DNA of 35,556 bases from the IMG/VR virus record IMGVR_UViG_3300030116_003153, positions 1-35,556 of that record; one strand, 5' to 3'. The position numbers were made by a program, and so were the translations under genes. Under the pieces are notes generated by a model. That model was not told the origin of the DNA. It saw only the letters and a program-made list of their open reading frames with translations, and searched no databases. Positions within the stretch are counted from its first letter, which is position 1. The number at the start of each line of letters is the position of its first letter. Of the stretch, positions 20,392 through 29,431 are shown piece by piece. The DNA is from a virus.

Positions 20392-22919
20392 TGGCCCGTT
20401 CATCTTATGCTTTTACAAGTTTTGTAGCTGGAGAGGTATCACCTAAATTAGATGGACGTACTGATTTAGAAAAATATTTTAAAGCCTGTAAAACTTTAGA
20501 AAACATGATCGTACATGCACATGGCACTGCATCAAGACGACCAGGCACAAGATATATATCAGAAGTAAAAACAAGTTCAGCTAAAACTAGACTGATACCT
20601 TTTGAGTTTTCTACAACACAAACTTACATGTTAGAGTTTGGTAATCAGTACATACGTTTTTATAAAGATAATGGAATTATAACTGAAACAGGTAAAACTA
20701 TTACAGCTATTACAAAAGCTAATCCAGGAGTTGTTACAGCATCATCCCACGGGTATAGTAACGGAGACTACGTTATCATTACTGGCGTTGTTGGCATGAC
20801 AGAATTAAACGGCCGACAATTTAAGGTGGCTAATAAAACAACCAATACATTTGAGCTGCAGGATATGGATGGTGACAATTTTGATACCTCATCACTAACA
20901 ACGTATGCGTCAGCTGGTACTGCTTTCAGAATTTACACAATAGCAACCACTTACGCTACAGCCGATTTGTTTGAATTAAAATTTGCACAATCAGCAGACA
21001 CTATGTACATAACTCATCCAAGCTATGCTATACGAAAAATAACTCGTACTGGTCATACATCGTGGAGTTTATCTACAGTATCTATATCAGGTTCACCTAG
21101 TCCTGCCTTAAACACTGGATCTAATAACTATCCATCATGTGTTACTTTTTTTGAACAACGTTTAGTTTTTGCTAATACAAACGACAATCCGCAAACTTTA
21201 TGGTTTTCTAAATCAGGTGACTATGAAAACTTTACTGCTGGTACAGACGCTGACGATGCTATGATATTTACTATAGCATCAAACCAGGTAAACGCTATTC
21301 GTTACTTGTCTGCCTCCAGGTCATTACTTGTCGGGACAGTTGGTGGTGAGTTCTTAGTAACTGGTTCTGATACTGTTGATGGTTTGTCACCAACAAATAT
21401 AAATATTCGTAAACAATCAACGTATGGGTCTGCAAACAAAGATGCAATATCTGTTGGCAATGTTACTTTGTTTTTACAACGTGCAAAAAGAAAAGTAAGA
21501 GAGCTGGTCTACAATTATGACAGTGATAACTATGTAGCACCTGATCTAACAATTCTATCAGAACATATAAGTAAAAGCACAATCGTAGATATGGCATATC
21601 AGCAAGAGCCTGATAGTATTTTATGGGCCTGTCGTGATGACGGCATATTAGTTGGCATGACTTACCAGCGTACTGAAAATGTAGTTGCCTGGCATAGACA
21701 CATTATTGGTGGTAAATCTGATACAGGCAAATCAGTAGTGACTGACAAATTAAGTTTTTCTGCATCGTCAACGACCGTATCAACAACTAACAATACAATA
21801 ACGTTATCATCACACGGAATGTCAACTGGTGATGTTGTATCTTATAATGCTGACTCGAATGATATTGGTGGATTAAAACAAGGTATATTTTATTTTGTTA
21901 TTGCTACCGACAGCAACACAATAAAATTAGCTTTGACAGCAAGTGATGCAACAGCAGGTACAGCTGTATCATTAACGTCTGCTCCTGGCACTGCAACGAC
22001 ACAATATATTTATAAAGGTGTAAATGTAAGAAATGGCACTTTTTATGTAAGTAGTCACGGCTTTGGTAATGATACTTTTTTATATTATTATCCACCCAAC
22101 GAATCTGACGCATTGGGTGGCATATCCATAAATACAAAATATTATGTTGACGTTATAACTGACAATACATTTAAAATATCAACAAAAAAAGATTTAAGTT
22201 CTTACGCAAGTATTACAAGTGTCAGCACAACAGCTGCCACTCATAAATGGTTGACACATGCAAAGGTAGAATCTGTTGCAGTTATACCCACTGACGAAAA
22301 CGAAGATCAACTTTATATGATTGTAAATCGTTTTATTAATGGTTCGACACGCAGGTATGTAGAATATCTAACACCGATAGATTATGGTGACAGTCAAATG
22401 GATGCATTTTATGTTGACAGTGGCCTAACGTACTCTGGTGATGCTGATGCTACAATATCAGGTGTAGATCATTTAGAGGGTGAGGTTGTAAATATTTTAG
22501 TTAACGGTGCAACACACGTAAATAAAACAGTTAGCTCTGGTAACGTTACACTTAATACAGCTGCTGAAAAAGCTACCATGGGTTTAAATTACGAGTCTAT
22601 TTTACAAACAATGAGATTAGAAGCTGGCTCAGATGATGGTGCAGCTCAGGGTAAAATAAAAAGAATACACGATGTAACTATAAGATTAGAAAGATCATTA
22701 GGTTGTGAAGTTGGTGGTGATCTTGACAATATGGAAACTATACCATTTCGTGATTCATCAATGTTGATGGGCCGAGCAGTTGGATTATTTACAGGTGATA
22801 AAGATGCAGAGTTTCGTGGTGATTATAACAAAGATGGTTTTGTTGTAATACGACAAGCATCACCGTTACCTTTAAATGTCGTAGCTATTTATGCACGTTC
22901 AAACACATTTGATGGATAA
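20391..22919 (+). CDS. Tail tubular protein B (T7 gp12-like nozzle)
   Basis: 842 aa. The start FTSFVAGEVSPKLDGRTDLE, KYFKACKTLENMIVHAHGTA and SRRPGTRYISEVK are diagnostic of podovirus tubular protein B / stabilisation-type proteins, and VTFFEQRLVFANTNDNPQTL recurs in the family. Two Ser/Thr-rich inserts with SSHGYSNGDYV and LSSHGMSTGDVV resemble each other and may be repeated surface domains. It forms the tail nozzle. Confidence 0.92.
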   Translation: MARSSYAFTSFVAGEVSPKLDGRTDLEKYFKACKTLENMIVHAHGTASRRPGTRYISEVKTSSAKTRLIPFEFSTTQTYMLEFGNQYIRFYKDNGIITETGKTITAITKANPGVVTASSHGYSNGDYVIITGVVGMTELNGRQFKVANKTTNTFELQDMDGDNFDTSSLTTYASAGTAFRIYTIATTYATADLFELKFAQSADTMYITHPSYAIRKITRTGHTSWSLSTVSISGSPSPALNTGSNNYPSCVTFFEQRLVFANTNDNPQTLWFSKSGDYENFTAGTDADDAMIFTIASNQVNAIRYLSASRSLLVGTVGGEFLVTGSDTVDGLSPTNINIRKQSTYGSANKDAISVGNVTLFLQRAKRKVRELVYNYDSDNYVAPDLTILSEHISKSTIVDMAYQQEPDSILWACRDDGILVGMTYQRTENVVAWHRHIIGGKSDTGKSVVTDKLSFSASSTTVSTTNNTITLSSHGMSTGDVVSYNADSNDIGGLKQGIFYFVIATDSNTIKLALTASDATAGTAVSLTSAPGTATTQYIYKGVNVRNGTFYVSSHGFGNDTFLYYYPPNESDALGGISINTKYYVDVITDNTFKISTKKDLSSYASITSVSTTAATHKWLTHAKVESVAVIPTDENEDQLYMIVNRFINGSTRRYVEYLTPIDYGDSQMDAFYVDSGLTYSGDADATISGVDHLEGEVVNILVNGATHVNKTVSSGNVTLNTAAEKATMGLNYESILQTMRLEAGSDDGAAQGKIKRIHDVTIRLERSLGCEVGGDLDNMETIPFRDSSMLMGRAVGLFTGDKDAEFRGDYNKDGFVVIRQASPLPLNVVAIYARSNTFDG

Positions 22920-23343
22920 ATATACAATAAAGAAATTTCAACCAGCTGACGCTAACACAATTTTAAGTTACGGTGAAGTTGAAGATTTTAGAGATGAATT
23001 TGCTACACAACAATTAATGTGTGAAGATTCTTGGACTGGTTTTTATTTAGGAGATCCTATTGTATGTGGTGGGATTTATCCTTTGTGGAACGGTGTTGCT
23101 GAGGTTTGGATTATTATGAAACAAGGCATGAACCGTCACAAATTTTTTATGTTAAAAAATATAAAAATAAAGTTAGAGGACACAATACAAAAAAATAATT
23201 ATCACCGTATCCAAGCTGGTGTTGCTTGTGATTTTACAGCTGGTCAGCAATTTGCTGAATGGTTTGGTTTAGTCAAAGAAAGCACAATGTATAAATACGG
23301 ACCTGATAAAAAAAATTATTATAGATATGTGAGGATTATTTAA
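22912..23343 (+). CDS. gp13-like internal/assembly protein with GNAT-like fold
   Basis: 143 aa from ATG 22912, overlapping the tubular B stop by 8 nt; the upstream start at 22891 is less likely. YTIKKFQPADANTI, TGFYLGDPIVCGGIYPLWNG, VAEVWIIMKQGMNRHKFFML and FAEWFGLVKESTMYKYGPD follow the GNAT-like layout seen for T7 gp13-type proteins. In T7 this gene lies just before the core proteins, as here. Acetyltransferase activity is not implied. Confidence 0.7.
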   Translation: MDKYTIKKFQPADANTILSYGEVEDFRDEFATQQLMCEDSWTGFYLGDPIVCGGIYPLWNGVAEVWIIMKQGMNRHKFFMLKNIKIKLEDTIQKNNYHRIQAGVACDFTAGQQFAEWFGLVKESTMYKYGPDKKNYYRYVRII

Positions 23344-23843
23344 TGGAAGCAGCAATTATAGGAGCTATGGTTGGTTCGTCAGTGATGTCAGCCTCAGCTT
23401 CATACAATCAAGGTAAACAAGCAGAAGCAAATGCTAAATTTAATCAGCAGATGTATGAACGTGATGCTGAAATGGCAGAGCAAGAAGCACAGACTGTTTT
23501 AGAAAAAGCTCAACATCAAAAAAATAATTTTAGACGACAAATAAAAACTTTACAAAGTGACGTTGTACATGGCTATGCTTTTCGTGGTGTAGAAATAAGT
23601 GAAGGCTCACCAATGGAAGTCTTGGCACAAAACTATAGATTAGCTAAAGATGACGAATATATAATACAATACAACGCTGACGTAGAAGCTGCAGCTTTAC
23701 GCAACCAGGCAGACACAGATCGTTTTCGTGGTCAAGCTGAGGTACAAATGGCCAAGTACACTAAGTTTGGTAAAAAAATGGAAGCAGCTGGTACATTGTT
23801 AAGTGGTGGGGCAAGAGCTGGTGAATTTGCTATGATAACTTAG
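23343..23843 (+). CDS. Internal virion protein (gp14-like)
   Basis: 166 aa. An N-terminal hydrophobic Ala/Ser segment (AAIIGAMVGSSVMSASASY) and a long helical region (AEANAKFNQQMYERDAEMAE) with VVHGYAFRGVEISEGSPMEV match gp14-like ejection proteins of podoviruses, which are ejected first and form a channel in the outer membrane. The start overlaps the previous stop (TAATG). Confidence 0.8.
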   Translation: MEAAIIGAMVGSSVMSASASYNQGKQAEANAKFNQQMYERDAEMAEQEAQTVLEKAQHQKNNFRRQIKTLQSDVVHGYAFRGVEISEGSPMEVLAQNYRLAKDDEYIIQYNADVEAAALRNQADTDRFRGQAEVQMAKYTKFGKKMEAAGTLLSGGARAGEFAMIT

Positions 23844-23854
23844 GAATAATTATT

Positions 23855-25675
23855 ATGGCTATAAAAATATATGAAACACAAAAACAAGCAACTAATCAAA
23901 GCTCGTTTGTCAAAACACCAAAGTTAGATCGTAATTTTGGTCAAGATGCTTTTGAGGGCATAAAAGCTTTTGCAGAAGGCGTTAATGATGTTGGTGAATT
24001 TTTTGCAAAAAAATTAGAACTTAACAATAAAAATAAACGAGATGAAGCTATTGTTAAATCGAAAGAAGAACTTATACAATTTGAGTCTTTGTTAAATGAT
24101 CCAAATGGTGAGTATGCAGGTGTTGATGAAAACGAAAAAACTGAAATATTTTTAAAAAAACGACAAGATATTATTGAACAAAATACTTTAGGTTTTAGTA
24201 ATAATTTAAAATTATCAACTCAAAATTTGTATAACGCTAATACACTTCAAGACGTAAGCAGAGTAACTAATAATTTTGATAAAATTATAATTGAAAAAGC
24301 ATTAGGTTCATCTTTACGAAATATTAATACAGCAATAGAAGAAATAAATTACACAGATACAAAGAGTGTTTTATTTAATATTGATTCTATAAATAATGAA
24401 ATTGGTTTTATTGAAGATAACATGTTGATGACTGCACAGGATTTATTAGTCCTGACGCAAGACACATCAAAAAAAATGTTATTAAAAGCATTAGAAACAA
24501 TAGCACCTTACGAAAATAGTATTACAACAACATCAACAAGAATAGTTGATGGAGAAGAAGTCAGTACAGAAAAAACACAATCCTCAATAAATTTTGTTGC
24601 TGATGAAATATCTATAGATGATTTTAATAACTTGTTAGCTGGTACAACAGAACACGATATAGTATCACCTATTCTTAATTTATTAAATAATGATGACGAG
24701 GCTTATGCTGTTTATCACAGTTATATTAAAAGAAAAATTGACGAAGAAACAAGACAAAGAGACTTAATACAAAGCACACAACAAACATGGTTATTTGATA
24801 ATAAAGATCTAATAAATGATCTAAATAGTAATGATTATGCAACACGAGTTGACGCATTTAAAGAAATAGAAAAAAGTTACTATCAAGGTTACGTATCACA
24901 AACTGATTTTGATGCATATAAGAAAAAATTTACTGATCCAGGAGTGTTTGCTGTACAGAGTGATACTGAATTGTTATTTGCTTTAGAAAATGAATTTGCA
25001 AACTCACAACTTACACATGCTGATTTAGAAAACAAAGAGTTCCAGTTTTTTGATCGAGATGGTGTCCCTAAAACAATTAATATAAAAGAATCATTAACCA
25101 AAGGTGACTATGATGATTTTTATAATAGGATTTCTAATCAACAAAATAGAAATCTAGCACGAGCAAAAAAAGAATTATATAACTCATTTAATATTGAGGT
25201 TGGATTATTAGACAAAGATGATTTACGTCATGTTGCTATAAGTTCAACTATCAGAGAAACTGAAAATGATATGATTGCTTATCTCAATGAAGATTTTGAT
25301 GAATTAAAAATTAAATATGGTGAAGATGTAGAAAATTTAGGTTTTGCAAGTTTTAAATCTTTAGCAATAAAAAAAGCAAAAGAAGATAGCGTATCTATAA
25401 GACAAATTGCTTTTATTGAATTTGTTGATTTAAAAAGAGACACTATACCTGCTGGATCACAAGCTCATCCTGATTACATTAATGTTTTACTTAACAATCA
25501 AAATGGAGAATATGATTTTGATGTTAACAATGTTAATGAATGGTACAAAAAAGCACAAAGTGCAGCAGAAGAATTAAGAAATATCAATCCAGCAAAAGCA
25601 CAGGAGATTATGAGGACTGCTAATACTATTATGAGATACATGGGTGATTATAAAGAATTTTTTGAAGGCTTCTAA
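23855..25675 (+). CDS. Internal virion protein (gp15-like)
   Basis: 606 aa, mostly helical and charged. The start (TQKQATNQSSFVKTPKLDRN, then FGQDAFEGIKAFAEGVNDVG) is typical of the second ejection protein. Size and position between the gp14-like and giant proteins fit T7 gp15, which builds the periplasmic tube. No enzyme motif is visible. The stop overlaps the next start (TAATG). Confidence 0.75.
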   Translation: MAIKIYETQKQATNQSSFVKTPKLDRNFGQDAFEGIKAFAEGVNDVGEFFAKKLELNNKNKRDEAIVKSKEELIQFESLLNDPNGEYAGVDENEKTEIFLKKRQDIIEQNTLGFSNNLKLSTQNLYNANTLQDVSRVTNNFDKIIIEKALGSSLRNINTAIEEINYTDTKSVLFNIDSINNEIGFIEDNMLMTAQDLLVLTQDTSKKMLLKALETIAPYENSITTTSTRIVDGEEVSTEKTQSSINFVADEISIDDFNNLLAGTTEHDIVSPILNLLNNDDEAYAVYHSYIKRKIDEETRQRDLIQSTQQTWLFDNKDLINDLNSNDYATRVDAFKEIEKSYYQGYVSQTDFDAYKKKFTDPGVFAVQSDTELLFALENEFANSQLTHADLENKEFQFFDRDGVPKTINIKESLTKGDYDDFYNRISNQQNRNLARAKKELYNSFNIEVGLLDKDDLRHVAISSTIRETENDMIAYLNEDFDELKIKYGEDVENLGFASFKSLAIKKAKEDSVSIRQIAFIEFVDLKRDTIPAGSQAHPDYINVLLNNQNGEYDFDVNNVNEWYKKAQSAAEELRNINPAKAQEIMRTANTIMRYMGDYKEFFEGF

Positions 25676-28600
25676 TGCAGCTTGATACTTCTTATTATTA
25701 CACTGAACCTAGCAGTGATCAGCCAGGATATGTTGAAAAAATAAACAAAGCTAATAAAACTAAAACGAAACAAAATGTAGTTATTTTTGGTGACAATCGT
25801 GATGAAGCTATCAATTACGAAATACAAAATCCTGATAGAGATGCAGAAACTATAAAAAGAGATATTAGAGTAGCAGGTGATATTATAACAGGCACGCCTA
25901 CTGTAGCAGCAGATATTGCTTATGAAACTGTAGAGGCAGCTGCTAGATTTGTAGATAATACGTTTGGTTATATAAATAAATACAATCCAACCAATCGGTT
26001 ATATACCGACAACTTTGTCCTGCCTGATGAAAACAATTTTTATTTTAATGCAGGTGGTTCTGGCAAAGGCCCATTACGTTATGCTTGGGATCAATATCGT
26101 GCATTAGGCAGGTTGTTAGATGAAGAACCTGTATCAGTTGATGAATATATAGAACGCACGAAACCTGTTAGTTTGGGTGGTCAAGTTGTATCAGAAGTTG
26201 GTCAAGTTTTAGTGCCGTTCTTAGGTGCTATGAAAGTAGTACAAGCTCCACAAAAATTAAAACAATATGGAGATGTAGTTGAACAAATGTATCGTTGGAC
26301 TATTGCAGGATTTGGAACAGATTTTGTTTTTGGTGATGCTAACCCAAAAGAATATGATTTTTTAAGTTTTAAACCTACAGAAGATATTTTAGGTATTGAA
26401 GATAGTAACAATAGGTTGCGTGATATTTTAGAATATAGTTTTTTAGACGATGATGACGCAGAAATATTTGCTAACAAATTAGATCACGCTTTTAATACTG
26501 GCATTGTTGACGGTATGTTTGGTGGTGTGTTTAGTTCTTTGTATCATTCATATAAAAGCCTTTATAAATTTTTTGGCGGCAGCAAACGTTTCAACGAAAA
26601 ATATATAAGCAAAGCTTTCATGCGTCAACATGGTGCAAAATTTTATAATTTTAAACAGGCTTACAAAACAGATGCTGAGGCTTTTGCAGCTTACATGAAA
26701 TTACCTGAAGTGCGTGAATTTATAAAAATTCAACTACGTTCAGGTTTTCTTGGCACAGCTCCAAGTAATTTTAATAAAAGATACGATGCTTACATTAAGG
26801 CATTAGATGACCAAATATTTGGCAAACAAGGACAAGTATTAGATCCATTACAAATAAGTAATCCAAAAAATTATGGGCCATATTCTGATATTATAAACGA
26901 AACAAGAACTGATTATACCAAAGCAAAAAATTTATTAGTTGATGTTTACAAAAGAATGTTGGCTAACAAAACAGCACTAAGACTATTTATTGGTGGTGGT
27001 GCAGCGTACACGTTGTTGCAGTCTGGTGAAGCCGAAGCTGGCGTACTAGATAAATCATTACAAAAAATATTTGAAAACGGTGGTCAAAAACTCTATTCTG
27101 TAGCTAAAGACGGAAAACTTATTTCTATAACTGCAGATGATTTAGTTAAAATGCCGATTGATAAAAAGATTTTAATTAAGCGTGATGATGAGCCTAATTC
27201 GTGGAAAGTGTACGAAGATAAAGATGAGTTTCTTAAAAGTGACGATTACTTTCCTGCAAACCCAATAGATTTATTACCAAATCAAAAGTACATTTATTAT
27301 GATACTTTGGCTCAAAAAATATCTGAGATGAATTTTAAAGAAATGCCTAAAGAGCAGTTTGTTAATACCATTAACAATATGCAGGGTGTTAAAAAAGATG
27401 AAATAGAAGCAACCGAGCTGTTATCGTTTGTAAGTCAATTTGATGGTGACAAGATTACTAAGAGTGCTTTGTTACAAGAATGGTATCCAAACTCACAAAT
27501 TAAAATGAGAACAAGAACCATGGGATCAGATACTGGTTCTGGTGAAATGGAAGAAGCTTACGGTCGTTATGAACAATATATTACTCCAGGTGATTACGAT
27601 AAGTATAAAGAACACTTAATTACATTTACCCCACGAAAAAATCCACAGATTGAATTAGAATATGAAAAAAGAAAACTTACCCTTGGAATAGATGAAGTTG
27701 ATATTCGTTTTGTTGACACGTATGGTGATGTTATTAAATATGAAAATTTGGATGAAAGTGGTAGTGCAGACCTTTTTATAGGGGGGGCGTTTAAAGAAGA
27801 ATTACCTTTAAATATATTTTTAGAATATGAAGGTGACGTTGCTGTTGCTCGTAATTTTCCTGTTAATGAAACAGAAGCAAAAATAAAACTTATAGACGAA
27901 TATAATAAAAAAATATTAGAAGAAATCAAAATTGATTTTCCTCAAAATTTTGAATCTTCACATTTTCGTGAGCCAAATATTTTAGTACACACTCGTTCAA
28001 CAGAACGACAAATTGATAATACACCTACTTTCTTTATAGAAGAAGTACAGTCAGACTGGCATCAATTAGGTTTAAAAAAAGGTTACGTAAATGATGCAAA
28101 CTATAAGTTAGAAGTAGAGGATATTAATAAACAGTTAAGCATTATATCAGATCAATTAGATCAAATAAGGTACGCAGGTGATACTGCATCATCAAGACGA
28201 GGGCTAGTAGCAAAGCCTGAAGCGGAACTTGCTGTTGATTCAGAATATAATAAGCTAAGAGTTCAATATCAGAATTTACTAACACAACGAGAAAACCTTG
28301 TAGCACAAAACCAAGGCAAACTTCCTGATGCACCATTTAAAAACGAAAAAGACTGGGCAGCACTTGGCCTAAAAGAAATGGTAAATTTTGCTGCAAAAAA
28401 AGGTTACACACAAATTGCTTGGACCTCTGGTCGTATTCAAAATGAACGTTATAATATTGGTAACTATATTGATGAATTACAGGTAAAACCAGCAAATGAT
28501 CCAGATTACAAAGATGCATACATTTTAAAAGGTATTGAAGGTGGTACCGTATTTTTTAATGAAACTATTATAAGTCAAAATGAATATAGAGATGTTTTAG

Positions 28601-29355
28601 AAGAAACTGTTGGTAAACAATTAGCTGATAAAATTAGGTTAGCTGAAAAAGAGGCACCAGAAGAATTTCAAAAATTTGGATTAAGTTTTACAGGACTAGA
28701 TTTAAATTTAGGCAGTGGTAAAAAAATGGATAAGTTTTACGACAAACTCATTCCATCATTATTAGAAAAATTGTATAAAAACGATGGAGTACAATTTTAT
28801 CAATCTCAATTAATAACAACTAAGGAAGCACAACCAGCTCCGTTTGAAGAAGTGCAAATGGAAATGTACGAAGAAGCTTATGAAAGAGTTGAAATAAGAG
28901 AATTAACAAGAAGTGAATTAAATGAGTATAATGAACGTAACCCTGATAATCAAATTATTGAAACAGAAGGTTATGAAATACACGGCTTAATTCAAGATGA
29001 ATTTGTTGTTGATGCTCAATTATTTGAAATTATAGATGAACGTCAAATAGAAGCACCTTTAGTAAAGCTATATGCAGTTGGTATGGGAGAAGTACCGCCA
29101 CGCTTAGAGGGTAGTACGGAAGAGCGTGCTAAAGAGTATTTTAATGATCAACACTACGATGCTGTTAGTGAAGTAGCAGAATCAGCTTATGAGAAATACG
29201 TTGAAGATTTTATGAAAGAGCAAGAAGAAGTAGGTCCTGTAATGAGGACAATTAATATAATGACTATACCTGAGTCATTAAAAGATAGAGTTCTAAAACT
29301 AGGTCAGCCATTGTTTGGTACGAACCCAAGTAAATTAGGAACTTATGAAAAATAA
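25675..29355 (+). CDS. Giant internal virion/ejection protein with polyvalent-protein-like domain
   Basis: 1226 aa. Residues about 1-470 look like an ejection protein (helical, with a hydrophobic stretch ALRLFIGGGAAYTLLQSGEA). Residues about 760-1040 carry a block known from large polyvalent proteins of phages and conjugative elements: SHFREPNILVHTRSTER, FFIEEVQSDWHQLGLKKGY, AALGLKEMVNFAAKKGYTQI, AWTSGRIQNERYN and KKMDKFYDKLIPSLLEKL, with MTIPESLKDRVLKLGQPLFG near the end. Its activity is not established. No lysozyme-like transglycosylase motif, as in T7 gp16, was found. Probably injected with the DNA. Confidence 0.75.
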   Translation: MQLDTSYYYTEPSSDQPGYVEKINKANKTKTKQNVVIFGDNRDEAINYEIQNPDRDAETIKRDIRVAGDIITGTPTVAADIAYETVEAAARFVDNTFGYINKYNPTNRLYTDNFVLPDENNFYFNAGGSGKGPLRYAWDQYRALGRLLDEEPVSVDEYIERTKPVSLGGQVVSEVGQVLVPFLGAMKVVQAPQKLKQYGDVVEQMYRWTIAGFGTDFVFGDANPKEYDFLSFKPTEDILGIEDSNNRLRDILEYSFLDDDDAEIFANKLDHAFNTGIVDGMFGGVFSSLYHSYKSLYKFFGGSKRFNEKYISKAFMRQHGAKFYNFKQAYKTDAEAFAAYMKLPEVREFIKIQLRSGFLGTAPSNFNKRYDAYIKALDDQIFGKQGQVLDPLQISNPKNYGPYSDIINETRTDYTKAKNLLVDVYKRMLANKTALRLFIGGGAAYTLLQSGEAEAGVLDKSLQKIFENGGQKLYSVAKDGKLISITADDLVKMPIDKKILIKRDDEPNSWKVYEDKDEFLKSDDYFPANPIDLLPNQKYIYYDTLAQKISEMNFKEMPKEQFVNTINNMQGVKKDEIEATELLSFVSQFDGDKITKSALLQEWYPNSQIKMRTRTMGSDTGSGEMEEAYGRYEQYITPGDYDKYKEHLITFTPRKNPQIELEYEKRKLTLGIDEVDIRFVDTYGDVIKYENLDESGSADLFIGGAFKEELPLNIFLEYEGDVAVARNFPVNETEAKIKLIDEYNKKILEEIKIDFPQNFESSHFREPNILVHTRSTERQIDNTPTFFIEEVQSDWHQLGLKKGYVNDANYKLEVEDINKQLSIISDQLDQIRYAGDTASSRRGLVAKPEAELAVDSEYNKLRVQYQNLLTQRENLVAQNQGKLPDAPFKNEKDWAALGLKEMVNFAAKKGYTQIAWTSGRIQNERYNIGNYIDELQVKPANDPDYKDAYILKGIEGGTVFFNETIISQNEYRDVLEETVGKQLADKIRLAEKEAPEEFQKFGLSFTGLDLNLGSGKKMDKFYDKLIPSLLEKLYKNDGVQFYQSQLITTKEAQPAPFEEVQMEMYEEAYERVEIRELTRSELNEYNERNPDNQIIETEGYEIHGLIQDEFVVDAQLFEIIDERQIEAPLVKLYAVGMGEVPPRLEGSTEERAKEYFNDQHYDAVSEVAESAYEKYVEDFMKEQEEVGPVMRTINIMTIPESLKDRVLKLGQPLFGTNPSKLGTYEK

Positions 29356-29431
29356 AGCTACACAATATACAACAAATCAATTATAGAAATATATAATAGG
29401 CTATCTATGTGTAGCCAGGAGTTTTCCCTAC
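29356..29431 (+). promoter_or_regulatory. Leader with two alternative hairpins before the 1114-aa gene
   Basis: GCTACACA (29357-29364) can pair with TGTGTAGC (29408-29415), while GGCTA (29399-29403) can instead pair with TAGCC (29412-29416); the two folds exclude each other. TATAAT (29392-29397) lies between, without a good -35. The ribosome site AGGAG (29417-29421) begins directly after both stems, so the fold may affect translation. A late promoter is also possible. Confidence 0.4.
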
